Part shown: piece after piece, positions 42,301 through 51,190 of the stretch
How the letters are laid out: each line of letters opens with the position of its first letter
How positions within the stretch are numbered: position 1 is the stretch's first letter
Notes under the pieces: generated by a model
The model's database searches: none
The model's input: only the letters and a program-made list of their open reading frames with translations
What the model was told of the DNA's origin: nothing
Assembly: GCA_015067185.1 (NCBI GenBank)
Contig: SVMZ01000013.1
Span: 1-64,000, forward strand
From: Oscillospiraceae bacterium
GTDB lineage: Bacteria > Bacillota > Clostridia > Oscillospirales > Ruminococcaceae
Length of the DNA: 64,000 bases
Direction of reading: 5' to 3'
Program-made: the position numbers and the translations under genes

Positions 42301-45300
42301 AAGGCTTACATTGACGGTGTTGAAGTGGCTTGCACCTATGACAACGGCAAGATCTCCATTTCCGATCTGGCTGTGGCCGACGGTTACCACCGCGTGAAGT
42401 TTGAGATCTATGACAACGCAGGCAACAAGTCTACGGTTGTTCGTATGGTCAATGTGGAGTCCGGCGTGAAAGCTTCCACCATCAAGCTGGTTCCTGCCGA
42501 TCCTTCCTTGGTAGAGAAGGACAGAATCGACTTCGGTTCCATCTTCTGGATGAACATGGTTGCCACCAACCTGGAGACCATTGAGTCTGTGGATGTGGTG
42601 ATCGACCTGAACAGTGTCAACCACTGGCAGCTTGACAATATGGTACTGGCTGACGGTTTTTCCGCCACCTATACCATTGACGATGAAACCAATACCGCCA
42701 CCATTACCTTCACCCGCACCGATACCGTTTACCGTGGCGGCGAGGCAGTGCTGGCTCAGATCCCGATTCGTATCATTTACTTCGATACTGATATGAATAT
42801 CCCTGGCTACACGGCCGAAACTGTATGGACTACCTATAACTTCTGGCCTCATGACTTGAAGATAGACGTTGACATGGGTAAGATCACCTACGTTGACGGC
42901 TATGAGAGTGCTGTCCTGAATACCTTCTCCAACGAGAAGTTCCAGGTCAATACCGAAATGTACACCGACTTCCAGTCCATGGGTAGCGATCCTTACTACA
43001 CCGAGCACGGTACCACTCACGTGCATACCCCTGTGGCTCTGGCCGATAAGGCTGCCGATTGCACTGACGGTTACACCGGCAGAACTTTCTGTGAGGTTTG
43101 TAGCTCTGTTGTGGATTGGGGTACCACCATTCCCGCCACCACCGAGCACGACTATCAGGTTGTTGACGGTAAGCTGACCTGTACCGTGGGCGGTGAAGTG
43201 TTCAACGGTACCTTCATGGATGGCTACACCTATTACGACGGTGTTGCCGCTATGAATGGTTGGGTAGAGGTTGACGGCGTTCAGACCTACTACTACAAGA
43301 ACGGCGTGAAGCTGACCGGCGCCAACGTTATCAATAAGGTTGTTTACACCTTTGATGAGAACGGTGTTTACCAGCCCGATGTGGACTTCTCGGGTTATAT
43401 TGAGAGTGACGACGGTCTGATGTACTTTACGGACAAAGATACCTATCTGACCGGCTACAGCTCCATGGGTGCCGGCGTGCCCGTTCCTACTTACTTCGAT
43501 AACGAGGGTATTGCTTACGAGGGCGAGTATGTCATCGGCGGCGAAACCTGTGTCTTCGAGGACGGTGTGTATGTTTCCTGCTCCAACCCCGAGGTTGTTA
43601 CTGCGGGATGGGCAGGTCCTAAGGTTCACTATGTGTTCTACGATAACGGTGAGATGATCTTCAGCGGTAGCGGTGATATGTACTACTTCTCGCACCGTGC
43701 GAAGGTGCCGTGGCAGGCGTACAAGAATGATTTCCGCAAGGTATTCTACGGAAAGGATATTACCACCTCCGGTCGCTTTGCCTTCACTCATGCCTACTAC
43801 ATCACCGAGATCACCTTCGAAGAGGGTAGTATTTTGAAATCTGTAGACTATGAATCGTTCTACTACAATAAGGAAGTAAAATCCATTGTTCTGCCTGAAG
43901 CAGTGAAGACCATCGGATGGAGAGCGTTTGGTAACTGGCAGAAGATGCAGACCATCTATCTGCCCGACGGTGTGACTAGTATCCATGCAGATTCGTTCTG
44001 GAGAGTGAGCGCCAATGCAGTTCTGCAGGTGGCAGAGGGCACGTATGCGCACACTTATGCGACCTCCAAGAATCTTGTTGTTGAGCTTCGCGAGAAAGCA
44101 CCCGTTCTCCTTGGTAGCGGTGCTTGCGGCGAAAACCTGACTTGGGCTCTGTACGATACCGGCGTTATGTATATCAACGGTAACGGCGCTATGCCCGATT
44201 ACGGCTATACCAAGTACGGTGCTGATGCTGCTCCTTGGGCTCTTTCCAGAGACCTGATTGCTAAGGTAGTGATCGGTTCCGACGTTCAGAACATCGGTAC
44301 ATATGCCTTCTACCAGTGTACCAATCTGGCAGAGGTTGAGTTTGCCGCAGACGCCACACTGGCCGCCATCAACGAGGGTGCGTTTGGTTATACCTCTGCC
44401 CTGAAGAGCGTGACTCTGCCCGCGACACTGAAGACCATTGCCAAGAACGGCTTCTACTTCTCGGGTCTGGAAACTGTGGTTTCCACCGCCGACGCGGCTC
44501 TGGAGACCATCGGCGATACCGCCTTCAGAAACTGCACCGCTCTGACCAGCGTATATCTGCCCGACGGCGTGAAGTCCATTGGATACCAGATCTTCCGTCT
44601 GGCGGGTGATCAGGTAGTTGTAAACGTAGCGGCTGATACCTACGCCAACAGATATGTTAAGAACAACGGTTACACGTTTGTTACCCGTGAGGCTCTGCCT
44701 GTTGTGAAGTACAGCGGTACTTGCGGCGAGGGCCTGACCTGGGAACTGTACGACAACGGTATTCTGTATATCAACGGTAACGGTGCTATGCCCGACTACT
44801 CCTACAACAAGAACGATGCAACCGCTGCTCCTTGGGCCGCTTACAGAAGCCAGATCGTGAAGGTGGTTGTCGGTGCAGGTGTCCAGAACATCGGTACTTA
44901 TGCATTCTACCAGTGTACCAATCTGGCAGAGGTTGAGTTTACTGCTGATGCAACGCTGACCGCCATCAACGAAGGTGCATTCGGTTATACCGCTGCCCTG
45001 AAGGGCGTCACCCTGCCCAAGTCCCTGAAGACCATCGATAAGAACGGCTTCTACTTCTCGGGCCTTGTGACTGTCGCCTTCGAAGAGGGTAATATGCTGA
45101 AGTCCATTGGCGCTACTGCATTCAGAAACTGCACGGCTCTGGTAAGCATCTACATTCCCGACAGCGTGAAGTCCATGGGCTATCAGGTCTTCCGTCTGTG
45201 CGGTGATCAGGTTGTTGTGAGCGTGGCAGAAAACTCCTATGCTCATACTTATGCAACTAAGAACGGCTATGCCGTGGAGACCCGCGCTCCTCTGCCCGTA

Positions 45301-45882
45301 GTTCTGTACGACGGTACTTGCGGAGAGGGCCTGACTTGGGAACTGTATGATAACGGTGTTCTGTATATCAACGGCAACGGTGCTATGCCCAATTACACCT
45401 ACAACAAGAACGATGTAACGGCTGCACCTTGGGCTAAGTACAGAAGCCAAATCACTAAGGTCGTGATCGGCGCAGGCGTCCAGAACATTGGTTCTTACGC
45501 CTTCTACCAGTGCACCAAGCTGACCGAGGTTGAGTTTGTGGCCGGTGTTCTGACCACCATAGGTGAGGGTGCGTTCGGTTACACCTCCGTTCTGAAGCAG
45601 GTGGTTCTGCCCGCATCCCTGAAGACCATCGGCAAGAACGCCTTCTACTTCGCGGGCCTGGAGACCGTCGCGTTTGCGGAGGAAAGTGAGCTGACTACCA
45701 TTGCGGGCACTGCTTTCAGAAACTGCACCGCTCTCGTGAGCGTGTACCTGCCTGCAAGCGTATCCAGCATTGGTTATCAGATCTTCCGTCTGTGCGGCGA
45801 TCAGGTGGTTGTCAGCGTGGCTGCGGATTCTTACGCACACCGCTACATGAAGAACAACGGTTACACCGTAACCACTCGCTGA
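39364..45882 (+). CDS. Giant secreted protein: phosphodiester glycosidase plus LRR repeats
   Basis: A 2172-aa protein with GAGGAG before the ATG and a signal peptide (1-34). An SEDETT tandem region (45-134) and a His/Cys-rich segment follow (EEHIHSVEECYT, EEHVHDAWECYG). Residues about 215-520 are a NAGPA-type phosphodiester glycosidase domain, with SRTFVGITAEGE and AANCDGGGSTTF. Next come bacterial Ig-like and carbohydrate-binding-like sandwiches (about 520-1020), and a cohesin-like segment (about 1040-1190). A His-rich HTHVHTP segment and cell-wall-binding-like repeats (YYKNGVKLTG) follow. The C-terminus has one degenerate and three near-identical units of about 199 aa with LRR_5 (BspA) motifs. 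There is no C-terminal anchor. Codon use changes near 42,100. It may cleave or modify sugar-phosphate diesters on the capsule, consistent with the LicD genes just upstream; that is inference. Confidence 0.82.
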   Translation: MNLKKFAKSALALLLCVTMMPISALVNTAAALSEDANIGNAESSTSEDETTSEDETTSEDETTSEDETTSEDETTSEDETTSEDETTSEDETTSEDETTSEDETTSEDETTSEDETTSEDETTSEDETTSEDETEFTECALEEHIHSVEECYTRELICEGHSEDQHTADCFHNYFTCGIEEHVHDAWECYGIDMSDIGLFSGREESMRIDYNADAVADDYYKLISKKDWELAPGILETEIVLNNADGSKRQVAHSVKIDMNNPYTKVIPGYKGMIPKEGNYGTEATSTQAKNAEALGYGNVVAATNAMLSWYDSAYYKANPHLIGEPLYYNIIDGYYYENSQGSSTFSEKNAVVIINYDYNPTTGEKRPEDMPKVLMRSQTDPLTGWEQCAISVWAWLVKPDENGVPKVTNSMNHASGHESRTFVGITAEGEIIISVSDGRQAPYSTGFNMYEMGEYMIKMGCIYAANCDGGGSTTFVSERPGEELKVNCSLSDGGERPTTNTFLVISTAPGSGEFERATLSTDYDYYTPGSSVTFNVLGTDAVGTKVDVPADVAWTIKEEGMGTIANGVFTSNGTPGEVTAQIIYRGEVVGERTITLAYPDALSFSQPTVFIPHGKKALIPVEATLNGLYEIGLSPADVTITSSNAALGTVDGLHFIGAETEPEENSSTVTVTLNHDPTISDSVTLKLGEPSVVMWDFEDGQADIDEWNCIVLRNPGEAHRDFYHKLSLATKEDGQVHDGNYSMRLETNGLSSADVHSKQYAYVRLGLKDQKISLENARSLGFWLYVPEDNIQCWVQGFYKYDTNGDGVPDTLAEVNLMNSENVYYNVDESGWHYLSMDLSDYEKVDLTYSSPFDADPADGPKNGDTDEFFLVIIFHKSINNILWQTNGSINGPFTYYIDNITVDYSEVVDDREAPIFESVVFDNGGIKTNAGKHDVITTKNNKLNVVANVAEATYRTDGTGTKHALYNYTGLNAASAKAYIDGVEVACTYDNGKISISDLAVADGYHRVKFEIYDNAGNKSTVVRMVNVESGVKASTIKLVPADPSLVEKDRIDFGSIFWMNMVATNLETIESVDVVIDLNSVNHWQLDNMVLADGFSATYTIDDETNTATITFTRTDTVYRGGEAVLAQIPIRIIYFDTDMNIPGYTAETVWTTYNFWPHDLKIDVDMGKITYVDGYESAVLNTFSNEKFQVNTEMYTDFQSMGSDPYYTEHGTTHVHTPVALADKAADCTDGYTGRTFCEVCSSVVDWGTTIPATTEHDYQVVDGKLTCTVGGEVFNGTFMDGYTYYDGVAAMNGWVEVDGVQTYYYKNGVKLTGANVINKVVYTFDENGVYQPDVDFSGYIESDDGLMYFTDKDTYLTGYSSMGAGVPVPTYFDNEGIAYEGEYVIGGETCVFEDGVYVSCSNPEVVTAGWAGPKVHYVFYDNGEMIFSGSGDMYYFSHRAKVPWQAYKNDFRKVFYGKDITTSGRFAFTHAYYITEITFEEGSILKSVDYESFYYNKEVKSIVLPEAVKTIGWRAFGNWQKMQTIYLPDGVTSIHADSFWRVSANAVLQVAEGTYAHTYATSKNLVVELREKAPVLLGSGACGENLTWALYDTGVMYINGNGAMPDYGYTKYGADAAPWALSRDLIAKVVIGSDVQNIGTYAFYQCTNLAEVEFAADATLAAINEGAFGYTSALKSVTLPATLKTIAKNGFYFSGLETVVSTADAALETIGDTAFRNCTALTSVYLPDGVKSIGYQIFRLAGDQVVVNVAADTYANRYVKNNGYTFVTREALPVVKYSGTCGEGLTWELYDNGILYINGNGAMPDYSYNKNDATAAPWAAYRSQIVKVVVGAGVQNIGTYAFYQCTNLAEVEFTADATLTAINEGAFGYTAALKGVTLPKSLKTIDKNGFYFSGLVTVAFEEGNMLKSIGATAFRNCTALVSIYIPDSVKSMGYQVFRLCGDQVVVSVAENSYAHTYATKNGYAVETRAPLPVVLYDGTCGEGLTWELYDNGVLYINGNGAMPNYTYNKNDVTAAPWAKYRSQITKVVIGAGVQNIGSYAFYQCTKLTEVEFVAGVLTTIGEGAFGYTSVLKQVVLPASLKTIGKNAFYFAGLETVAFAEESELTTIAGTAFRNCTALVSVYLPASVSSIGYQIFRLCGDQVVVSVAADSYAHRYMKNNGYTVTTR
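39496..39765 (+). repeat. 15 tandem copies of an 18-bp unit
   Basis: The unit ACATCTGAAGATGAGACT encodes TSEDET and repeats 15 times without gaps, with only C/T and A/G third-base changes. Unit length is a multiple of three, so slippage changes stalk length without breaking the frame. It forms an acidic, possibly O-glycosylated tether. Confidence 0.95.
44114..45880 (+). repeat. Three 597-bp tandem repeats encoding LRR_5 units
   Basis: Units begin near 44114, 44711 and 45310, each with a CGExLTWxLYDxG motif, then a MYINGNGAMP-like strand, VQNIGTYAFYQCTNL and a TAFRNCTAL helix turn. A fourth, diverged unit lies about 43600-44100. High DNA identity suggests recent duplication and makes this region prone to recombination. 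Confidence 0.85.
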
Positions 45883-46064
45883 TAATCTCAAATTCCCTTC
45901 ACGGGGCAGACTATGTCCGTCCCCGTGAAAAGGGGAGGCTGTGGGGCGTGCCTGAACCTTTTTCGGGCACGCTTTGCAGTTGAAAATCATGTTCTTTGTT
46001 TTTGAACAAAGAATGTGCTTTTCTGCTGCAAAAGTATATCAACCATTCATATGGAGGAAAAGGT
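45883..46064 (+). other. Hairpin-rich junction between two capsule blocks
   Basis: Three hairpins occur in 180 bases: TTCACGGGG/CCCCGTGAA (45898-45906, 45921-45929), GCGTGCC/GGCACGC (45946-45952, 45966-45972) and TTCTTTGTT/AACAAAGAA (45992-46000, 46005-46013). The first two can act as terminators for the giant gene, though T-tracts are weak. GC content and codon use change from here to about 52.9 kb. No gene was seen. Confidence 0.5.
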
Positions 46065-46871
46065 ATGGATCTGCAAGTGTTGGTCGTTTCCATGTACCAA
46101 AGTGATTTTTCTTTGATGGATAAAATGAATATCCGTACTAATGCCATCATTGCTAACCAAACATCATGTAATGGATTTGAAGAGCGGGAATATGAGTTCG
46201 GAAAGGTAAAAATGATCTCCACCCAAACGAGGGGTGTTGGTCTGAACCGTAATATCGCACTTTTGGCCTCCGAGGCGGATATCCTTCTTTTCTCGGATGA
46301 CGATATGTGCTACTATGACGGAGCGCTGAATGGTGTTAAGGAGGCGTTTGCCCAAAACACGCGCGCCGACGTCATAATTTTCAGCACCGATATTACGAGA
46401 AACGGTACGATCGTGGAGCGAAGATACAGCAAGAGAAAACGGGCGCACATCTGGAATTCCATGAAGTACGGGACGTACGCCATCGGCATCCGCAGAAAAT
46501 CCTTGCTCAAGGCAAACTTGAAATTCAATGAGCTGTTCGGCGGTGGATGTCCCTTTTCCTGTGGAGAGGACTCTCTGTTTATCAAAGCCTGCCTCGACCA
46601 CTCGCTCAAGGTGTATACCGATCCCTATGTTCTGGGTACCTGTTGCAAGGACTCGTCCTCGTGGTTTACGGGCTATAATGAGAAGTACCTGTACGATAAA
46701 GGCGTTTTATATAGCTTCCTGTTCCCAAGGACGAAATACCTGTTGGCCTACTATTATGGGTACCGATTAAAAAACAAAACGAAATTTTCAGTAGGCAAAA
46801 ATATTGCCATGATCAAAAAGGGTATTAAAAACGCCAAAAGCCTGAAGGTGTACGACGGGAAGAACGGCTAA
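46065..46871 (+). CDS. GT-A fold glycosyltransferase
   Basis: The ATG at 46065 has GGAGG 8 bases upstream; the open frame extends further left but through the hairpins. The 268-aa product has RGVGLNRNIALLASEADILL (about 50-69) and FSDDDMCYY, a DxD-type metal site of family 2-like transferases. A C-terminal segment with GCPFSCGEDSLFIKACLDH (about 160-178) includes the catalytic acidic ED pair. The N-terminal start lacks the classic VSIIxPxYN. The gene belongs to the GC-rich block 46-52.9 kb and probably adds one sugar of the repeat unit; specificity is unknown. Confidence 0.8.
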   Translation: MDLQVLVVSMYQSDFSLMDKMNIRTNAIIANQTSCNGFEEREYEFGKVKMISTQTRGVGLNRNIALLASEADILLFSDDDMCYYDGALNGVKEAFAQNTRADVIIFSTDITRNGTIVERRYSKRKRAHIWNSMKYGTYAIGIRRKSLLKANLKFNELFGGGCPFSCGEDSLFIKACLDHSLKVYTDPYVLGTCCKDSSSWFTGYNEKYLYDKGVLYSFLFPRTKYLLAYYYGYRLKNKTKFSVGKNIAMIKKGIKNAKSLKVYDGKNG

Positions 46872-46902
46872 TAACACATTTTGATTGAAAAAGGGGGAGC
46901 AC

Positions 46903-48126
46903 ATGGAATACGCAATGGTATCTATGCTCATACCGAAGGAATATGAGGATACTTTTCGCGCTTGCGCGAAGCATACCATGCAGGATGCGGCCAACGCTCT
47001 GCAATGGAATTTGTACCAAGGTCTGTGTGAGAACCTCGGGCAGGACATTCCGCTGTTTAACACCCTGCCGTGTGGTAGTTACCCCCAATATTACAGCCGC
47101 CCGTTTGTACCGCGCTTTTCGTTCGGGGCGAAGGGACAAAATCTCTCCTTTTGCAATGTAAAGGTCATACGAAACCGTTTTAAGACCAAAGCAATTAAAA
47201 AGGCGCTGTTGAATTGGTGCCGATCAAGCAGGGAACCGAAGACACTGTTCATATACACCATCTCGCAGCCCCTCTTGTCAGCCGTGGCAACGGTCAAAAA
47301 GAAATACCCGCAGTTGCATGTCTGCTCTATCGTAGCCGACTTGCCCAACATGTCTAATCTTTCCTCCAAGCAAGGTCGCCTCTTGCGCATGTTTTCGGCG
47401 CACAAGGCGAAGGAAGCCTACTCGCTGTTGTCCTCAGTGGATTCCTTCGTGCTCCTCACCAAGCACATGGCGGATTATATGCACATCACGCAACCGTTTT
47501 GTGTCGTGGAGGGAATTGCTCCCACTGTATCCGAGGCGAATACCAAGTCCGAAACGGTCGGAGGGGAGGACGAAAGAATCATCCTATACACCGGCACCCT
47601 TCATTGCAAGTTCGGCGTGTTGCACCTTCTTGATGCGTTCCGTAAGGTATCAGATCCGCGCGCGCGATTGGTGATCTGCGGCATCGGTGATAGCGAAGCC
47701 GAGATTCGCGAGGCGAGCCGACAAGATCCCCGCATTGATTTTCGGGGACAGCTCCGCCGTGATGAGGTTCTCTCACTCCAGAAAAAAGCCGCAGTTCTGG
47801 TGAATCCCCGATTGAACAACGAGGAATTTACCAAATACAGCTTCCCTTCAAAAACCATGGAATATCTTGCATCGGGCGTTCCCGTCGTCGCCTATAAGCT
47901 GGACGGTATTCCGGACGAATACGATGCGTATATTACCTATCCTGACGGGGACTCGTCGGATGCCCTTGTGGCCACGTTGGAGCACCTGTGTTCGTTATCG
48001 TCCGATGAGCTTTCTCGTATGGGGAGCGCGGCTCGGCAATTCGTGACGGAGCAAAAAAACCGAAACGTGCAAACAAAAAAAATACTCGATTCTGTCCAAG
48101 GGGCTATCACCGCGGACCAGGATTGA
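46903..48126 (+). CDS. Family 4-type glycosyltransferase
   Basis: The ATG at 46903 follows GGGGGAG; the frame is open from a TTG at 46885, which is less likely. The 407-aa GT-B protein has the C-terminal family 4 features ILYTGTLHCKFGVLHLLDAF (about 228-247), LVICGIGDSE, and an EFTKYSFPSKTMEYLASGVP segment (about 305-325). The first Glu of that segment begins the EX7E pair, and VVAYKLDGIPDEY follows. The N-terminal domain is longer than usual, with a HVCSIVADLPNMSN nucleotide-side loop. It probably acts in the cytosol on the lipid-linked capsule intermediate. Confidence 0.85.
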   Translation: MEYAMVSMLIPKEYEDTFRACAKHTMQDAANALQWNLYQGLCENLGQDIPLFNTLPCGSYPQYYSRPFVPRFSFGAKGQNLSFCNVKVIRNRFKTKAIKKALLNWCRSSREPKTLFIYTISQPLLSAVATVKKKYPQLHVCSIVADLPNMSNLSSKQGRLLRMFSAHKAKEAYSLLSSVDSFVLLTKHMADYMHITQPFCVVEGIAPTVSEANTKSETVGGEDERIILYTGTLHCKFGVLHLLDAFRKVSDPRARLVICGIGDSEAEIREASRQDPRIDFRGQLRRDEVLSLQKKAAVLVNPRLNNEEFTKYSFPSKTMEYLASGVPVVAYKLDGIPDEYDAYITYPDGDSSDALVATLEHLCSLSSDELSRMGSAARQFVTEQKNRNVQTKKILDSVQGAITADQD

Positions 48127-48142
48127 TAGGAGATTTTTCTAT

Positions 48143-49369
48143 ATGCAGTCCACAGATATCCTGGGGCGTCTGAAGCAAACCAGATCCCAAATTATCTTTC
48201 AAGCCCTCCTTTTCCTGATATGGACCAAGGACACGGTATGGGTATTTGCAATTCAGGTCATCCGGAAAATTCCCATTGTGGGACAAGTATATAATTATGT
48301 GATTCCTGCGATGATCGCGGTGGCGATCATCCTGTCGCTTCCGTATTTGCTGAGGCAAGCGCGAGCCACTGACTTTTTATTTTGTATTGGTTGCGTCGTA
48401 TTGGTTTTGTTTTCGTACATTCTGTATGTGGAAAACCAGCCGTATATAGAGGATCAGCTACTTACCATTCTTATTTCAACCATTCCGATGTTTTTGCTTG
48501 GTGTTGGGTGCTTGTACGACGAATGCCGCACGGTATTGTACTGGGCATCTTTGGTCGGTGTGGCGGTTATGCTGATGTACCAGATTTCGCTGATCGTATC
48601 GGGTGACCACCTTAGAGTGTATAATATGAGTGCCTCCTACAAGGTGTTGCCGAGTATCATGTACCTGATGGTGTGGGCGTTCACACAAAAAAAGATTCGC
48701 CACTGGCTGATTGTTTTGGTATCCGTGGCTCTGTCCTTGTCATACGGAACCCGAGGTCCCGTCGGAGCAATATGTATCTTGTTTATCGTGTGTATTTGTG
48801 TGTTCGTTCTTCAAGCTAAACGGTTTTGGGCAAAATTGGTGTCCATAGTGGTTTCGTCAGGGTGGGTGATTCTGATATTATGGGGAACACCCTTGATGAA
48901 TTTGGCGCAATGGATGAGCCAACAGTTTTCTCAACTCGGATTTAGTACCAGAATATTTGACTTCGTTATCAGCGGCGAATTTGCATACGACAGCGGTCGA
49001 CAGATGCTGTACGACGTTATTTTCGAGAGCATTGGCAAATCACCGATTGTGGGATACGGTATTATGGGAGATCGTGTCATACTGGATGGTAAATATTGTC
49101 ATAATATTGCGTTAGAGTTTTGGTGTGATTTTGGCATTGTTTTCGGAAGTGCGTTTTTAATTGCTATCGCCGTTCTGGCCTATAAGGCATTACGTAAAAC
49201 TTGGCGAAAAGAGTCGTTTTTCTTCATAGCCATGATGATCATTATGATTTTTGTCAAGCTTATGTTTTCGAATAGTTATTTGATTGACGCATATTTCTTT
49301 TTCATGTTAGGCGTGTGCGTGGCGGCGATACGATCTCAACCAACGGAAATTATGAGGGAAGCTGAATGA
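48143..49369 (+). CDS. wzy: Capsule repeat-unit polymerase (Wzy-like)
   Basis: A 408-aa protein with about ten predicted membrane helices. The O-antigen polymerase/ligase signature is visible: [14 protein letters not shown] (about 196-209) with its Arg, then a large external loop (about 265-325) with [27 protein letters not shown] and [14 protein letters not shown]. The His-Asn pair in CHNIALE is typical of Wzy/WaaL members. Such proteins join lipid-linked repeat units on the outer face of the membrane. The gene overlaps the acetyltransferase gene by 4 bases. Wzy proteins diverge strongly, so the assignment rests on topology and these motifs. Confidence 0.8.
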   Translation: MQSTDILGRLKQTRSQIIFQALLFLIWTKDTVWVFAIQVIRKIPIVGQVYNYVIPAMIAVAIILSLPYLLRQARATDFLFCIGCVVLVLFSYILYVENQPYIEDQLLTILISTIPMFLLGVGCLYDECRTVLYWASLVGVAVMLMYQISLIVSGDHLRVYNMSASYKVLPSIMYLMVWAFTQKKIRHWLIVLVSVALSLSYGTRGPVGAICILFIVCICVFVLQAKRFWAKLVSIVVSSGWVILILWGTPLMNLAQWMSQQFSQLGFSTRIFDFVISGEFAYDSGRQMLYDVIFESIGKSPIVGYGIMGDRVILDGKYCHNIALEFWCDFGIVFGSAFLIAIAVLAYKALRKTWRKESFFFIAMMIIMIFVKLMFSNSYLIDAYFFFMLGVCVAAIRSQPTEIMREAE

Positions 49370-50043
49370 AAAAAAGGATCAAGGACCTGATAAAAAAAAT
49401 ACTGCTCCGCCATCGCCACCGCGGCAAGCATGTCAAGCTGTCTGCTCGTTGCCGCATTGCGGCACGGTCGCGCTTTGAGGGACACAATTTTATAGGAGAA
49501 CAAGCCACCTTCGACGGATATATGGGCTATGGCTCGTACATCGGGCACGATTCCAAAATATACGGTCGGATAGGTCGGTATTCTTCTATTGCAGATCATG
49601 TCACCGTGGTGAACGGCGCGCACCCCACCGATGTATTTGCCTCAACGCACCCCGCCTTTTATAGTCGTACCAATTGTGTGGGACTCCATTACGGCGACGA
49701 GGCAAAGTTTACGGAGTATTCCTATGCTGACCCCAACGAGAAGCTGGACGTGATCATTGGTAACGATGTGTGGCTGGGACACGGTGTGATCCTGCTTGCG
49801 GGGGTTACGGTTGGTGATGGAGCCATCGTTGCCGCAGGTGCCGTTGTGACCAAGGATGTCCCCCCCTATGCCATTGTGGGCGGTGTTCCCGCCAAGGTGA
49901 TCCGTAATCGATTCACGGAAGAGCAGATCGCGGTGCTGACCGAAGGGAAATGGTGGGATCGGGGCGAGGATTGGATCGCGGCCCGCTATGATGATTTTGA
50001 AAACGTAGAACGCCTGACCGAATGCTTGAAAAAAGGAAGCTGA
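49366..50043 (+). CDS. Hexapeptide-repeat O-acetyltransferase
   Basis: A 225-aa protein. Left-handed beta-helix repeats are evident: [20 protein letters not shown] (about 51-70) and [20 protein letters not shown] (about 130-149), then [20 protein letters not shown] and the closing [12 protein letters not shown]. The catalytic His lies in the [14 protein letters not shown] loop. This is the CatB/xenobiotic acyltransferase type used for O-acetylating capsule sugars. ManNAcA O-acetylation would parallel S. aureus CapH, although the sequence family differs. The basic N-terminus ([20 protein letters not shown]) may associate with the membrane. Confidence 0.85.
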   Translation: MKKRIKDLIKKILLRHRHRGKHVKLSARCRIAARSRFEGHNFIGEQATFDGYMGYGSYIGHDSKIYGRIGRYSSIADHVTVVNGAHPTDVFASTHPAFYSRTNCVGLHYGDEAKFTEYSYADPNEKLDVIIGNDVWLGHGVILLAGVTVGDGAIVAAGAVVTKDVPPYAIVGGVPAKVIRNRFTEEQIAVLTEGKWWDRGEDWIAARYDDFENVERLTECLKKGS

Positions 50044-50050
50044 ACTTAAA

Positions 50051-51190
50051 ATGCGTGTTTGTGTTGTAGTCTTGAACTCAATCTGGTACGATCCCCGTGT
50101 TCGTAAGCAGATCAACGGATATTTGGAAAACGGCGTTGACGTAGTCGGTGTTGGATATAAGTGCAAACGGTATAATGAGGAGAAGGTTGGGGCGATCCCG
50201 TGCCCTGTCACGATTGTGGAGCCTGATCCGCATTACGTTGGCCATCAGCGTTCTCCAATCAAAAAAATACGACGTGAGGTAGTCAGGGATCAACGCTTGT
50301 GCGACGCCATCGTTGCCCATCGTCCCGATGTAATTCATGCCAACGATCTGGATACCCTTGCCGCCTGTGTGAAGGCGGCCAAGAGATTGAAGTGTCGCTT
50401 AGTATATGATTCGCATGAGATCTGTGTGGAAAATCAACACATGAAGGGGTGGCATAAACGCTATGCCGCCTGGACTGAAAAGCGTTGTATTCGCAAGATC
50501 GACCATATGGTATGCGTGAGCCATGCTGCCGCTGACTATTTTACCGCGAAATACGGCATAACCCGCCCCATGGTCGTGACCAATTGCTCGCTATTATCCG
50601 AGCGTGCAACGGCTGATAGTAAGCACGATGGCTTTGAGATGCTCAACCACGGTCAATACTACGCCGGGCGTGGTTATGATATTATGGTGGAGGCCATTCC
50701 GCTCTTACGGGACTATCCCGAAATTAAAATCGCCTTGCGCGGTTTTGGCGTCATGGAGGAGGCGCTTCGCGCCCGTGCCGCCGAGCTCGGCAACGAGAAC
50801 GTGCGGTTCTATCCTCCCGTTTTGGTACAGGAGTTGATTCCTTCAGCTTCCACCGCTCATGTTGGTGTGGCGATCACGGAGAATACCTGTCTCAACTTTC
50901 GCCTGTCGGTGTCCAACAAACTGTTTGAATACGCATCGGCAGGTTTGCCCGTTATTATGTCGGATATTCCCGAGCATCGGTATCTCAATGAGAAATTCCA
51001 ATTTGGCATTGTCATCTCCGAGAATACCCCCGAGGCATTTGCCAAGGCGGCGCTCCGCCTGTATACTGACCGTGCGTTTTACAATGCGTGCGCGGAGGGT
51101 TCCTCTCGTATGACCGAGGAGGTCAACTGGGAGTGTGAATTTGCCCGCCTGGTGGAGCTGGAAAGGTCGTGGGTCAATGGCGCGAAATGA
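50051..51190 (+). CDS. Family 4-type glycosyltransferase
   Basis: A 379-aa GT-B protein. The N-terminal domain starts MRVCVVVLNSIWYDPRVRKQ, a typical nucleotide-sugar transferase beginning, and has DVIHANDLDTLAAC (about 94-107) and LVYDSHEICVENQHM (about 118). The C-terminal domain has GYDIMVEAIPLLRDYPEIKI and NVRFYPPVLVQELIPSA, then CLNFRLSVSNKLFEYASAGL (about 280-299), carrying the donor-binding Glu. It belongs with the exchanged GC-rich block. The next gene starts inside its last codons (51177), indicating tight coupling. Confidence 0.87.
   Translation: MRVCVVVLNSIWYDPRVRKQINGYLENGVDVVGVGYKCKRYNEEKVGAIPCPVTIVEPDPHYVGHQRSPIKKIRREVVRDQRLCDAIVAHRPDVIHANDLDTLAACVKAAKRLKCRLVYDSHEICVENQHMKGWHKRYAAWTEKRCIRKIDHMVCVSHAAADYFTAKYGITRPMVVTNCSLLSERATADSKHDGFEMLNHGQYYAGRGYDIMVEAIPLLRDYPEIKIALRGFGVMEEALRARAAELGNENVRFYPPVLVQELIPSASTAHVGVAITENTCLNFRLSVSNKLFEYASAGLPVIMSDIPEHRYLNEKFQFGIVISENTPEAFAKAALRLYTDRAFYNACAEGSSRMTEEVNWECEFARLVELERSWVNGAK

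Noticed and set aside
41917-45990. Minus-strand open frame of 1357 codons opposite the giant repeat protein
   Set aside because: It is open because of the GC-rich third positions of the true gene. It has no start signal.
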